From an uncultured Bacilli bacterium (GTDB lineage: Bacteria; Bacillota_I; Bacilli_A; RFN20; CAG-631): a stretch of DNA of 64,000 bases. The notes beneath the pieces were generated by a model. That model was not told the DNA's origin. It saw only the letters and a list, made by a program, of their open reading frames with translations, and ran no database searches. Location of the stretch: assembly GCA_947599835.1 (NCBI GenBank), contig CANQFQ010000006.1, forward strand, positions 45,475 to 109,474. Reading direction: 5' to 3'. Positions 37,213 to 46,814 of the stretch are shown here, one piece after another. Position 1 is the stretch's first letter. Each line of letters opens with the position of its first letter. The position numbers and the translations under genes are program-made.

Positions 37213-37500
37213 AAAGGCACTATTTTAAATGATATGACAATTAAAAATTATCTTAAATCACGTTATATTTCATCTTGTTTAAAGGGATTAATAAAATGTC
37301 TGTGACTAAGATAATTTTTTTTGTTGGATTCATGATTTATTTAATAATGTGTTTTTATCGAAAGATGATTCGCATAATGATTTTCCAAAAAATGGAATAA
37401 TCCACTACTTAATAGATAAATTTATTGATGGAATGGAAAAAATCAATAAATAAAGGCTTTTTTGAATTCAACATAAAAAAATATTTTTTTATTGTATTGA
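37213..37500 (+). pseudogene. Probable gene remnant between the redox operon and the lipoprotein cluster
   Basis: No full open frame is present, but the plus-strand stretch ending at 37453 reads LSKDDSHNDFPKNG and IIHYLIDKFIDGM in one frame, which has protein-like composition, and starts after a stop at about 37304. It resembles the C-terminus of a decayed enzyme, but I cannot name the family. A second small frame, MSVTKIIFFVGFMIYLIM, overlaps it. Confidence 0.35.
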
Positions 37501-37506
37501 ATTTGT

Positions 37507-37512
37507 TATAAT
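37507..37512 (+). promoter_or_regulatory. Putative -10 box of the poly-Ser lipoprotein gene
   Basis: A perfect TATAAT lies 21 bp ahead of the ATG, with only a weak T-rich -35 region 17 bp upstream. The SD GAGGTG follows at 37522-37527. Confidence 0.45.
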
Positions 37513-37532
37513 TTGAATGCCGAGGTGATTAT

Positions 37533-40349
37533 ATGCGCCAAAAATTAAACAAAAAATTTTTAACAAGTTTTTTAATTTTGTTTTTATTATGCTCTTGCTC
37601 TATTGTTGAATCTACTTCTAATGACAATAGTTCATCTACTTATTTTAATTCTTCTAGTCTATCTAGTTCGGAATCGAGTAGTTCGAGCAGTTCAAGTAGT
37701 TCAAGCAGTTTAAGTTCATCTAGTAGTTCAAGTAGTTCGAGCAGTTCGAGTAGTTCAAGTAGCTCAAGCAGTTCGAGTAGTTCAAGCAGTTCGAGTAGTT
37801 CGAGCAGCTCAAGTAGTTCAAGCAGTTCGAGTAGTTCAAGCAGTTCAAGTAGTTCGAGCAGCTCAAGCAGCTCAAGTAGTTCGAGTAGTTCAAGCAGTTC
37901 GAGCAGCTCAAGTAGCTCAAGCAGTTCGAGTAGTTCAAGTAGTTCAAGTTCTTCATCTAGTAGTACACTACCAAAAGATGATAATCTTGTAATTTCTAAT
38001 ATTACATACAATAGTGATAATGGAACCAATGGTATATCAATTTGGACAGATAAATATATTAATGGGACCATCGCTCCATTAAGTCCAAATATTTCTAGCA
38101 AGGCCGCTTATCGTCATTATGCGAAGACATCGAATAATTGGCGTTGGTTTTTTACTGTTGATGAAAATGGCTATGTTTCATATGCGTCTTTTGCTACTAA
38201 TGAAGGATATGGTTCACCAAGTGATGATTTCTATCATCGAGTAGGAGAATGGGATCAAAATTGGACAGTAGAACAAAAAGTTTCTTCTTCGTTTTCTTCT
38301 TTTGTTTTAGCGGATGATTGGACAACTTGGACTCCAAATGATTCTTTAGCACGTTATAATCATTGGGATTTTGTTGTTCCGGAAAATGGTTTTACTATTA
38401 CTGGACGAGGTGAAACTCAAGATTTTGTCGACTTTTTTAACTATCTTTTAGGAGATGATGTATTAGAAATAGATGTTCTTGTCGCCGAACAAAATAAAGA
38501 ATTTGGTCATCAAAATGATTTCATTTTAGGACTTACTAAAGGCATTTTTGATGATTACTATGTATGTATTAATGAAAATAAAGAACTTGAAATTTCTAAT
38601 AGAAAAGATCAACAAGACACTCCAGCTTATCGATATGATAATGAAGGAACTCCTACCGATGGTTATAGTCATTTACCAGAAGTTCGGTTTAGTTCAACTT
38701 TTGAATATGCTAAAGAAAGCAAAATTGGATATAAAATGAGAGTTCCATATACCGATACTTACAAAGTGGAATGGTTAAATAATGCGATTCAAAAATATAC
38801 AATTTATTCTAAAAATGGTGTTGAAATATGTAGTTCTACTAAATCATTTACGACACCACAATTACAAAAAAATGACATTATCTATGTTGAAATGGAAGTA
38901 ATTAAAAATACAACGATTGAAACCAAAGTTACTGCAACCAATCATGTTTCAGTGTTACCTTACGATTCTACATTTAGTATCGATCCTAGTACCATCGATG
39001 TGAATCAATCGATTGCAACTATGCAAAGTGCTCAAGTTAATTATGTTAAACGTAATGATGGCACATATATTAATTCAAATAATCCGGAAAAATTAATTAA
39101 CTCTGATTTAAATAATTCTTTATTTAGGAAAAATTTATCCGGTGAAGTATTCTTTACTTTTGAACATAATAATGCTCCATCCCTATCTTTCTTTTATGGT
39201 TTTCAATTAAAAAATAATAATACAACGAATCTTTATATCACCATTAAAAATATTGGTTTTCAATTAGATGGTCCAGGTTCTTGGCTAGGCCAAAATGAAT
39301 GGATACAATTTTATAATACTAAATTCCCATTCAATTATGATCCAGATCATTGGACTGAAGAACAAAAGAATACATTTAATAACGATTATGGATTTTCAAC
39401 CACTTATGAACCAGCAAATCATCAACCTCAAACAATTGTTTTACCTCCTGGAGAACAAATTTATGTTATGGGCGGTACAACTGCAGATAGTTTTCAAGGT
39501 TTTAATGCTTATGATACTGCAGATAAAGCAATTAAAGGCGGTTGTTCAAATGCTGCCGTATTATTTAATGTTGCGGGTGGAGAAGCTGTAGGATCATTCT
39601 ATGTTTATACAAATCCTTCTTTAATTGAACAAGAAAAAGAAACCTTAGGCTACATTTATGACGTAGGTCGTGAACCAGATGGCTCCGATGCAGGTCATAT
39701 TTATGGTCATCAATATGGAGGATATGATACTTGCAATGGTGTTGTCGATAATGAAATGATGTTTACATTTAATGATATGATTACTTCACAATATTTACCT
39801 GTGACTTACACAAATTATTATAGTAATAATCCAATTAAAAATGGAAATGCAACACCATATAGCGCTGTTGGCAGTACGGCACATGTTCAAAATGGAATAT
39901 CCTGGGTAACCCATATTAATCCACAAAACGTAAATGCTGCTGTAGGTACGGATATGACACGATATATTACGGTTGATTCAAAAACAAGAAAAGAGATTGT
40001 TATTGATAGTGACCATTATGATGGTACTGGATCACTTGCAAATATCGGCAATTGGATGATTGATTATCAAGATCGGTTTACATTAGTTAATACCGGTTCT
40101 ATCGAAAGAACGATTACAGTAACGTTAGATGGAGATACAATTGCCTTAATGGTACGAGATGCCAATGGAAACATTATTGATCAAAGATTAGCTTTAAGTC
40201 GTGTTGAAAAGATTACATTTAATAATGAAAAATTTTCTTATATTTATCGTATTAATGTTCCTGCTCATAGCGTTAAACAAATTACATTAGAATATAATTT
40301 ACTTGCAAATTCTTATGGTAGTATTAGCCATCGCGTACATCTAGATTAA
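37533..40349 (+). CDS. Large surface lipoprotein with a 97-residue Ser tract
   Basis: The 938-residue product has a lipoprotein signal peptide (SFLILFLLCSC), a Ser/Asn-rich leader and then residues 48-144 that are Ser except for one Leu. This is followed by about 790 residues of Trp/Tyr/Asn-rich, probably beta-sandwich sequence with DWTTWTPNDSLARYNHWDF and FTITGRGETQDFVDFF among its landmarks. The tract likely acts as a flexible stalk. The family is unknown. It heads a run of five lipoprotein genes and ends in a strong terminator. Confidence 0.8.
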   Translation: MRQKLNKKFLTSFLILFLLCSCSIVESTSNDNSSSTYFNSSSLSSSESSSSSSSSSSSSLSSSSSSSSSSSSSSSSSSSSSSSSSSSSSSSSSSSSSSSSSSSSSSSSSSSSSSSSSSSSSSSSSSSSSSSSSSSSSSSSSSSSTLPKDDNLVISNITYNSDNGTNGISIWTDKYINGTIAPLSPNISSKAAYRHYAKTSNNWRWFFTVDENGYVSYASFATNEGYGSPSDDFYHRVGEWDQNWTVEQKVSSSFSSFVLADDWTTWTPNDSLARYNHWDFVVPENGFTITGRGETQDFVDFFNYLLGDDVLEIDVLVAEQNKEFGHQNDFILGLTKGIFDDYYVCINENKELEISNRKDQQDTPAYRYDNEGTPTDGYSHLPEVRFSSTFEYAKESKIGYKMRVPYTDTYKVEWLNNAIQKYTIYSKNGVEICSSTKSFTTPQLQKNDIIYVEMEVIKNTTIETKVTATNHVSVLPYDSTFSIDPSTIDVNQSIATMQSAQVNYVKRNDGTYINSNNPEKLINSDLNNSLFRKNLSGEVFFTFEHNNAPSLSFFYGFQLKNNNTTNLYITIKNIGFQLDGPGSWLGQNEWIQFYNTKFPFNYDPDHWTEEQKNTFNNDYGFSTTYEPANHQPQTIVLPPGEQIYVMGGTTADSFQGFNAYDTADKAIKGGCSNAAVLFNVAGGEAVGSFYVYTNPSLIEQEKETLGYIYDVGREPDGSDAGHIYGHQYGGYDTCNGVVDNEMMFTFNDMITSQYLPVTYTNYYSNNPIKNGNATPYSAVGSTAHVQNGISWVTHINPQNVNAAVGTDMTRYITVDSKTRKEIVIDSDHYDGTGSLANIGNWMIDYQDRFTLVNTGSIERTITVTLDGDTIALMVRDANGNIIDQRLALSRVEKITFNNEKFSYIYRINVPAHSVKQITLEYNLLANSYGSISHRVHLD
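37674..37964 (+). repeat. Degenerate Ser-codon tandem repeat
   Basis: About 291 bp of alternating AGT/AGC and TCA/TCG codons, with repeated units such as AGCAGTTCGAGTAGTTCA, encode the Ser tract. The irregular alternation of the two Ser codon families keeps the DNA imperfect, but repeat-length change by recombination or slippage in multiples of 3 is plausible. The complement is open too and would read Leu-Glu repeats; I regard that as an artefact. Confidence 0.9.
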
Positions 40350-40370
40350 AAAGTATGATTTCTAACATGA

Positions 40371-40407
40371 AAAGGGAGAATGATTCATCGTCATTCTCTT
40401 TTTTTAA
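40371..40407 (+). terminator. Terminator of the poly-Ser lipoprotein gene
   Basis: GAGAATGA (40376-40383) pairs with TCATTCTC (40391-40398), extended by G-U and A-T pairs, and is followed by a T run. Confidence 0.85.
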
Positions 40408-40440
40408 AACTCCTACAAAATTAAAAAATAAAAATATTCA

Positions 40441-40469
40441 TTGAATTTGCTTGCTTTTTTTGATATAAT
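40441..40469 (+). promoter_or_regulatory. Promoter of the second lipoprotein gene
   Basis: TTGAAT (40441-40446) and TATAAT (40464-40469) are 17 bp apart. It would drive a separate transcript covering the next four lipoprotein genes. Confidence 0.75.
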
Positions 40470-40500
40470 CTTACCAATTATATAAAAAGGAGACATTTTT

Positions 40501-41877
40501 ATGAAAAAAACAAATCTTGGCTTAATTTTATTAGTTGCATTTTTCTTAGCAAGTTGTGACGATAATAACAACTCTAGCCGCAATCATGTATCAAGTAGCA
40601 GTTTTATATCAGAATCCAGTTCTTCAAGTTCAAGCAGCAGTAGTCAAAATAGTATTGAACAAGATGCAAATACAATTTATGATTTAATTGAAACTTGTAT
40701 TACGACACCTAACTACACATTAACATTAGTCGATGGAGATGGTACATTAATACGAAAATATACCCCCGCAGCTTATTATGCCACGGCACCTAATGACATG
40801 GATACGATTGGCTATGCTAAAGATGAAAAAGGTATTTTTTCATTTAAGTATGAAAATAATCAAATCGTACCAACCAGTCAATATTTAAAAAATAGTGAAG
40901 AAGAAGTTCTAAAAGATTTATATACGGCTAAAGTTTATGATTCATTTGAAGATGCAGAACTTAATATCATTTATTCATTTGCATTACTAGAATTATCTAA
41001 TTTTGCTGATTTAGCCGATAATTATACAACTAACGGCTATACGCTATCGATTTCTTCGGTATTAGATTTGCTTCCTTATTTATCACAACAACAATATCAA
41101 TCAGCACAAGTGAAAGTTGCCTTAAATGCTCAAAATAATCTTGAATTTAAATTTAATGTTTCTATCGGATTTTCTTCTACTGTATATACGTTAGTCGTAA
41201 GTGATATTGGAACAACAACGATTGATTTAATTGAAGATTATTTAGAATCTGGATCGGGTGCCTTAACTGATGATAGTTCAAGTCAAACTAGCGATTTAAA
41301 AGAACAAGTGAGAAAATTATTTGCGTCAAACAATTATGCATATATGTGTGAACAAACAGGATTAATGGGAGTCATGAACGAAAAATTTAGTGCAGTATGT
41401 TTACAAGATATGGCAATGGGCTATGTTGATGTTACTGAAAGCATCGATGATTATCCTGAAGGATTACATTCATTTATGTATAATAGTGATGAAGGATTGA
41501 TTATTGATCAAAATGTGGATACTGAAAATTTTCAATTAGTCGAAACTTATGGATTTTCAGGTGAATTTATTGATTTATTTACTTTTGATAGTGAAGAAAA
41601 TAAATTAGTAACTTCAGATCCTTTATTTGTTTATGGTTATTCTAATCGTTTTGATCCTACAATGGAAACGTCGATTGGCGCAATTGAACTTACATATGCA
41701 GATGAAATGATCACGATGGTTGCTCATATTTATAACGTAGACTTTGTTTCAGAAACTTTAACAGATACAGGGAATACGATTGAAATGACAGTTATGCTAT
41801 TTGGTCAAGCAAATGCTGAAACTTTAGGTGAAACTCTTCCGTTTTTATATGAACTTGAAGGGTTTTTGAATCAATAA
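40501..41877 (+). CDS. Lipoprotein with short Ser-rich stalk, function unknown
   Basis: The 458-residue product has a clear lipobox (LLVAFFLASC), a Ser-rich stalk (SSSSFISESSSSSSSSSS, about residues 33-50) and an Asp/Thr/Leu-rich body with repeated-looking strands such as VVSDIGTTTIDLIEDYL. The same IGTTT motif recurs in the next gene (SNVGTTTLPY), suggesting the two are diverged copies. SD AAAGGAG precedes the ATG. No enzyme motif was seen. Confidence 0.75.
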   Translation: MKKTNLGLILLVAFFLASCDDNNNSSRNHVSSSSFISESSSSSSSSSSQNSIEQDANTIYDLIETCITTPNYTLTLVDGDGTLIRKYTPAAYYATAPNDMDTIGYAKDEKGIFSFKYENNQIVPTSQYLKNSEEEVLKDLYTAKVYDSFEDAELNIIYSFALLELSNFADLADNYTTNGYTLSISSVLDLLPYLSQQQYQSAQVKVALNAQNNLEFKFNVSIGFSSTVYTLVVSDIGTTTIDLIEDYLESGSGALTDDSSSQTSDLKEQVRKLFASNNYAYMCEQTGLMGVMNEKFSAVCLQDMAMGYVDVTESIDDYPEGLHSFMYNSDEGLIIDQNVDTENFQLVETYGFSGEFIDLFTFDSEENKLVTSDPLFVYGYSNRFDPTMETSIGAIELTYADEMITMVAHIYNVDFVSETLTDTGNTIEMTVMLFGQANAETLGETLPFLYELEGFLNQ

Positions 41878-41900
41878 TTGAAACTGGACGGGATAGAAAA

Positions 41901-43268
41901 ATGAAAAAAAATATTGTAATGACATTATCCTTTTGTTTATTAACTTTAGGTTTAAGCGCCTGTAACAAGAATGCCAATGACGATATGCTAACAAAGATGA
42001 TAGATGGACTTGCTAAAGGTGTGCGTATTGAAGGAAAAATTGATGAAACAGCTAATTTCTTAACTGGATATCATGGACAAGTTACTGGCGAAATGGCAAC
42101 GACTAGATTCGATGTCGATTACGTTTTTGAAAATCGTGATCTCAATGGTTTTGAAAGAAAAGTATATGCTTATGAAGCGGATGGAACACGATATAGTCTT
42201 GTCAATGATGTTTTGATAGAAGGACAAGATGGTCTTGCTTATTATAATGAACTCGGATATGAAAATAAAATTGTGGATGTTCCAGCTACCAATGGCAATG
42301 GACTTGATGTCAATTTTGGTTATTTTTGTGATAATCCTTTTCGTTATTTATCGAAAAATGATTTTACAAAAATAAATAAAAACACTTATCAATTAGAAAG
42401 AAAAAAAGCATCCTTTATTGCTAGTAAATTATTTTCTAGTGTTGATTCTATTTTTGATGAAGTGATTAAAGTTGCCACATTCACTTTTGAAAATGAAACA
42501 CTAACGAACATTGAATTTCAACCGGTTCAAATAGAAACCTATGATACTTTTGGTATTGATAATCGATATTTTTTGTTGGATGCACGAGTACAACTTCAAG
42601 TATCTAAGATTGGCACTGCTTCCGTTTATCGCCAAAGTGTTCGTCCACATTATGAAAGTCATACCCCTTTAAATAATGCTTTTAAAGAAATTCAAGATAA
42701 TTATACTTTAAACATTGCTTATGATTTCAAATTAGATAATGTGAGCCAAGAAACAGTTTATTATCAATTTAATTATACGGAAGATGGTCTTTTTTGGAAA
42801 TGTGATCAAGGTAGTCAACCTACTGAGGCAGATCTACTCATTCGTTATGATGATAATGACTTGACTACACCATATAGTTATGATGCTGCGACTGAAAAAT
42901 TTACGACAGAAGCAGCGGTTGTAAATGGTTATCAAGCCTTATTTAATGCTAATAAGGATTTATATGTACCTATTGTTAGTGATGTTGCAGCAGAAGTTTT
43001 TGATTATAGTGCTAATCAAGATGCTTATCATATTAATGTTGCATTACAATCCTTTATTGGAATAGAATGTTTCATTCCTGCATGTGTTGCCATAGATTAT
43101 TTAAATGGCTATGGAACTGATTGTGTTGTGACTTTAGATGAAGAGCAACATTTGGATACGATTGAAATTTCATATTATCGTCGTGATAGTTTTTCCGATG
43201 AATCCGGTACTTTTACCCTTTCTTATAGTAATGTAGGAACTACTACTTTACCTTATGATTTTAATTAA
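41901..43268 (+). CDS. Lipoprotein related to the preceding gene, function unknown
   Basis: The 455-residue product has the lipobox SFCLLTLGLSAC at residues 10-21 and no long Ser stalk. The body is rich in Asp, Asn, Tyr and Phe with beta-strand patterns, and near the end has FTLSYSNVGTTTLPYDFN, similar to a motif in the previous lipoprotein. It may be a diverged duplicate. It is separated by 23 bp from the upstream gene and 14 bp from the downstream one. Confidence 0.7.
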   Translation: MKKNIVMTLSFCLLTLGLSACNKNANDDMLTKMIDGLAKGVRIEGKIDETANFLTGYHGQVTGEMATTRFDVDYVFENRDLNGFERKVYAYEADGTRYSLVNDVLIEGQDGLAYYNELGYENKIVDVPATNGNGLDVNFGYFCDNPFRYLSKNDFTKINKNTYQLERKKASFIASKLFSSVDSIFDEVIKVATFTFENETLTNIEFQPVQIETYDTFGIDNRYFLLDARVQLQVSKIGTASVYRQSVRPHYESHTPLNNAFKEIQDNYTLNIAYDFKLDNVSQETVYYQFNYTEDGLFWKCDQGSQPTEADLLIRYDDNDLTTPYSYDAATEKFTTEAAVVNGYQALFNANKDLYVPIVSDVAAEVFDYSANQDAYHINVALQSFIGIECFIPACVAIDYLNGYGTDCVVTLDEEQHLDTIEISYYRRDSFSDESGTFTLSYSNVGTTTLPYDFN

Positions 43269-43282
43269 AGGAGGAATTTTAA

Positions 43283-44770
43283 ATGATTAAAAAAGGATTT
43301 CTTCCTTTTTTCGTTTTGTTACTTTTGGCAGGGTGTAATCAGACAGAAAAAAAGAATAGTTTAACCTCATCTTTATCGAGTTCTACACCCAAAATCTCTA
43401 GTTCATCTTCTTCTAATAGCGAATTAGTTACAAATATTCGTGACTTTGAATTTGTAGAAAATGAAGATCACACGCTTAGTATACAAAAGTATAACAATTT
43501 TCTACCTAAAAGAGTTTGTTTACCCGATGAATATCTAGGAAAACCAATCACAGGTATTCTTTCGGGTGCCTTTGCATCTTCTGGTGGCATTGAAACGATT
43601 GTCATTTCAAAAAATATTAAAAATATTGCAAGTGATGCTTTTATTTCTTGTCTTACAATAACGAACTTTGAAGCTGATACGGAAAATGCTTTTTTTCAAG
43701 CTGAAAACGGACTTTTATACAATAAAGAAAAAGATGCATTGTTATTTTGTCCTACAAAAAGAGAAGGTATCGAAGTAGCAAGTACAATTACAAAAATCGG
43801 AGATGGCGCATTTCAATATTATCGTGGAACTTCTATTCAATTAAATGAGGGTTTATTGGAAATTGGTGCATCAGCGTTTGCTAATACTGCATTTTTAGAA
43901 ACAATCACCATTCCAAATTCTGTTCAACTCATTAAAGAAAATGCCTTTTATTTATCGGGGATTCGTTCAATTAAATTAGGAACAGGAATGAATCGATTAA
44001 CTTCTCAAACTTTTATGAATTGTACGAATTTGACTGAACTAACGATACCTGGAACTATAAAAACCATTGAAAATAGTGCTATTCGTAATAATTTAAAATT
44101 AAAAACGCTAACTTTTAATGAAGGCGTTGAAACGATTGCAAATGGGGCATGTCCAGATAATGCAGTGCAAACTTTAAACTTACCTACGTCATTAAGAACG
44201 ATTGGTGATAATGCATTTATCAGAAATCGTTCCCTTCTAACAGTAGATATTCCTGAAGGTGTAATCCATATTGGCAATGGTGCCTTTTCATATTGTGAGC
44301 AATTAACAGAATTATCGATTTCATCGACAATTCAGACAATTGGTTATTCCATAGCAGCCTATGATCGAAATTTAAAAACGATTCAAGTCGATTCCCAAAA
44401 TCAGTATTTTATCTCCTTAGATAATGTTTTATACTCTATAGATTGTACAAGATTGTTAGTATTTCCAGCTTACCATAGTGCCTTCGAATATGTAGTGAAT
44501 TCAAATGTAACTTCTATCGATCGTGAAGCATTTACTTATTTGCTCCGTTTAACTAAAGTGGTATTACCTGCTTCCATCCAATTTATTGGTGCCTATGCAT
44601 TTAGAATGTCAAATACATTGACTACCTTAGAATATCTTGGAAATCAAAATCAATTTAAAAATATTACTTATAAAGAAACAATTGATGAAATTGATATTAC
44701 TTGCTTTGAAGCTAGTTATATTAGTAGCATCCATTGTCAAGATGGTGATCTCAATGTTAATGAATTATAA
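43283..44770 (+). CDS. BspA-type leucine-rich repeat lipoprotein
   Basis: The 495-residue product has lipobox LPFFVLLLLAGC, a short Ser-rich linker and then multiple LRR_5 (BspA/TpLRR) units of about 23 residues, for example IETIVISKNIKNIASDAF, LETITIPNSVQLIKENAF, LTELTIPGTIKTIENSAI and LTKVVLPASIQFIGAYAF. These proteins mediate adhesion to host or bacterial partners and are common in gut anaerobes and protists. SD AAGGAGG is present. It overlaps the next lipoprotein gene. Confidence 0.92.
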   Translation: MIKKGFLPFFVLLLLAGCNQTEKKNSLTSSLSSSTPKISSSSSSNSELVTNIRDFEFVENEDHTLSIQKYNNFLPKRVCLPDEYLGKPITGILSGAFASSGGIETIVISKNIKNIASDAFISCLTITNFEADTENAFFQAENGLLYNKEKDALLFCPTKREGIEVASTITKIGDGAFQYYRGTSIQLNEGLLEIGASAFANTAFLETITIPNSVQLIKENAFYLSGIRSIKLGTGMNRLTSQTFMNCTNLTELTIPGTIKTIENSAIRNNLKLKTLTFNEGVETIANGACPDNAVQTLNLPTSLRTIGDNAFIRNRSLLTVDIPEGVIHIGNGAFSYCEQLTELSISSTIQTIGYSIAAYDRNLKTIQVDSQNQYFISLDNVLYSIDCTRLLVFPAYHSAFEYVVNSNVTSIDREAFTYLLRLTKVVLPASIQFIGAYAFRMSNTLTTLEYLGNQNQFKNITYKETIDEIDITCFEASYISSIHCQDGDLNVNEL

Positions 44771-46307
44771 CATCAAAAAATGTTCTTTATTTTTGGCCAT
44801 TTTATTGCTTTCTTCATGCAGTGGCATGAAAACAAACAAGAGTAGTTCGAATGCAATCACGCCTCCTATAAGCAATTTTTCTTCCTCATTTTTACCGATT
44901 GAAGAAACTTATCAAAAAATGGAGGTCATGGATAATGCCGTTTTGGCCACTTTGTATGACAACTATAAAACTCCTGTATTGCCAAGCAAAGGAAATCAAA
45001 AAATACTTGTGATTCCTGTTATTATCAATGGTTATGAACAAAATGCTACCGATGAAGTTTTACAACAACTCGATATTGCTTTTTTTAATAAAAATGAGTC
45101 GGTTGCTTATGAATCTGTAAGTAGTTATTATCATCAATCAAGTTATGGGAAGTTAACCTTAACCGGTAAAGTAACAGCGTGGTTTAATCCTAATGTTACT
45201 CCACAAGAATTAATGAATCATGCGAGTGAAACATACGAGGATGGTGGTTTGTACTGGTTGCTTGATCAAGCACTTGAATGGTATCAAACCCAATATGATG
45301 ATTTACTTAACTTTGACCAAAATCAAGATGGTTATGTGGATTCGATTTATCTTATTTATAGTGCTCCAAATTATTATAACGACGCGACTTTATCGAGTTT
45401 TTATTGGGCATTTACCTATAGTCATTTATTAAATAAAGAGAGAGGTCAGCAAGCAGGGTTAAAAGCTATGCGTTATTCGTGGTCATCTTTTGATTTTTTG
45501 TATCAAGGCTATGGTAAACAAAAAATTGATGCCCATACTTATATTCATGAAACAGGCCATTTACTCGGACTTTATGATTATTACGATACGGGTGCAAGTA
45601 ATGTTTCACCTATGGGACTTGTGGATATGATGGATTATGATATCGGCGATCATTCAATGTATAGTAAATTTGCCTTGGGATGGACAACACCTTATATCAT
45701 TGACAAGGCAGGAAGTATTACTTTAAATAGTTCTACTTTGACAGGAGATTTTTTAATCTTTAAAACAAACAATATGAATGAAACACCGTTTGATGAATAT
45801 ATTATGATGGAATTTATTACACCAACGGGGTTAAATGAGTTAGATTATTTAAATGGCTATCAAAAATATTTTGATAGTTATCCAATCAAAGGGTTTGAAA
45901 CGGCAGGTATTAGAATTACCTATATTAATTCACGTGCAGTGGATATAAACAATCAATTTAGCGATAATCTTTCAAAAATGATAGGAGTTAAATTTTCAAA
46001 TACTCCACGGGGAAATGTTGAGGGATTTTTATCGAATGAAGGCCAATATTACATTCTTTCAACGATGATTCCTAAGGATTGTAAATTTGGCAATAATGGT
46101 TTATCTGGTGCTTCTTTTCATGCCAATTCAAGTCATTTATTTATAGAAAATGATACTTTTGATTTACAACACGAATCGCAATATCGTGATATGCTGCCGC
46201 ATTATAACAATCAATATGATAAGCCAAATGCTGGTTTTTTTAAATATATTGTTACTATTAAAAATATGAATGACACCAGTTGCACTCTTGAATTTCAAAC
46301 TTATTAA
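44754..46307 (+). CDS. M6-like zinc metalloprotease lipoprotein
   Basis: The 517-residue product has a lipoprotein signal (LAILLLSSC), a Ser/Asn linker, and a metalloprotease domain with the extended zinc motif HETGHLLGLYDYYD (HExxHxxGxxD) followed by a methionine turn region MGLVDMMDYD. This matches immune-inhibitor-A/M6-type peptidases. The start at 44754 overlaps the end of the LRR gene by 17 bp; ATG at 44760 is an alternative. It is probably a surface protease that degrades host or dietary proteins. Confidence 0.85.
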   Translation: MLMNYNIKKCSLFLAILLLSSCSGMKTNKSSSNAITPPISNFSSSFLPIEETYQKMEVMDNAVLATLYDNYKTPVLPSKGNQKILVIPVIINGYEQNATDEVLQQLDIAFFNKNESVAYESVSSYYHQSSYGKLTLTGKVTAWFNPNVTPQELMNHASETYEDGGLYWLLDQALEWYQTQYDDLLNFDQNQDGYVDSIYLIYSAPNYYNDATLSSFYWAFTYSHLLNKERGQQAGLKAMRYSWSSFDFLYQGYGKQKIDAHTYIHETGHLLGLYDYYDTGASNVSPMGLVDMMDYDIGDHSMYSKFALGWTTPYIIDKAGSITLNSSTLTGDFLIFKTNNMNETPFDEYIMMEFITPTGLNELDYLNGYQKYFDSYPIKGFETAGIRITYINSRAVDINNQFSDNLSKMIGVKFSNTPRGNVEGFLSNEGQYYILSTMIPKDCKFGNNGLSGASFHANSSHLFIENDTFDLQHESQYRDMLPHYNNQYDKPNAGFFKYIVTIKNMNDTSCTLEFQTY

Positions 46308-46317
46308 ATGAACTTAT

Positions 46318-46350
46318 AGCATTTATGCAGTGAGTATAAAAATGCTTTTT
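46318..46350 (+). terminator. Terminator of the lipoprotein cluster
   Basis: AGCATTT (46318-46324) pairs with AAATGCT (46340-46346) and is followed by a T run. Confidence 0.65.
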
Positions 46351-46396
46351 ATCTATTTATTAAAGTGATATAATATTTTTTAAAGGTGGAGTGAGG

Positions 46397-46813
46397 ATGA
46401 AGAAAGAAAAATCTTGTGGTGCTGTAGTTTATAAATATGAAAATAATCAGCTCTATATTTTGATTTTAAAAATGAAATTAGGTCATTTTTCAATTCCTAA
46501 AGGACATGTTGAAAACAATGAAACAGAATTGGAAACAACTTTAAGAGAAATCAAAGAAGAAACCAATTTAGATGTGATTGTAGATACTAACTTTAGGGAA
46601 AAAATTACTTATAGCCCATATGAAGGAATTACCAAAGATGTTATATTTTTTGTTGCATCCTATCAAAGCGGCCTTATTAAAGAACAAAAAAGCGAAGTTG
46701 AAAATGCTTTTTGGGTATTAGCCAAAGATGCTTGTTCTTATTTAACGCATCAAAGTGATAGAGATGTTGTTCATTCTGCCATTCAATATATTACAAAAAG
46801 AAAAGAGGCATAA
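46397..46813 (+). CDS. NUDIX hydrolase (Ap4A-hydrolase-like)
   Basis: The 138-residue product has the NUDIX box GHVENNETELETTLREIKEE, with all acidic metal ligands present but Asn in place of the final Gly. The N-terminal strand SCGAVVYKYENNQLYILIL and PKGH just before the box are typical of bis(5'-nucleosyl)-tetraphosphatase-type members. The start at 46397 follows GGAGTGAGG; a GTG at 46391 is alternative. It is 1 bp upstream of mscS. Confidence 0.85.
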   Translation: MKKEKSCGAVVYKYENNQLYILILKMKLGHFSIPKGHVENNETELETTLREIKEETNLDVIVDTNFREKITYSPYEGITKDVIFFVASYQSGLIKEQKSEVENAFWVLAKDACSYLTHQSDRDVVHSAIQYITKRKEA

Positions 46814-46814
46814 T

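Noticed and set aside
37640..38101. Minus-strand open frame of Leu-Glu repeats across the Ser tract
   Set aside because: It is the complement of the Ser-codon repeat, lacks an SD and has no known homologue type; repetitive DNA of this kind is open in several frames.
44637..44753. Longer N-terminus for the M6-like protease
   Set aside because: It would overlap the LRR lipoprotein gene by more than 130 bp and place the lipoprotein signal peptide in the middle of the protein.
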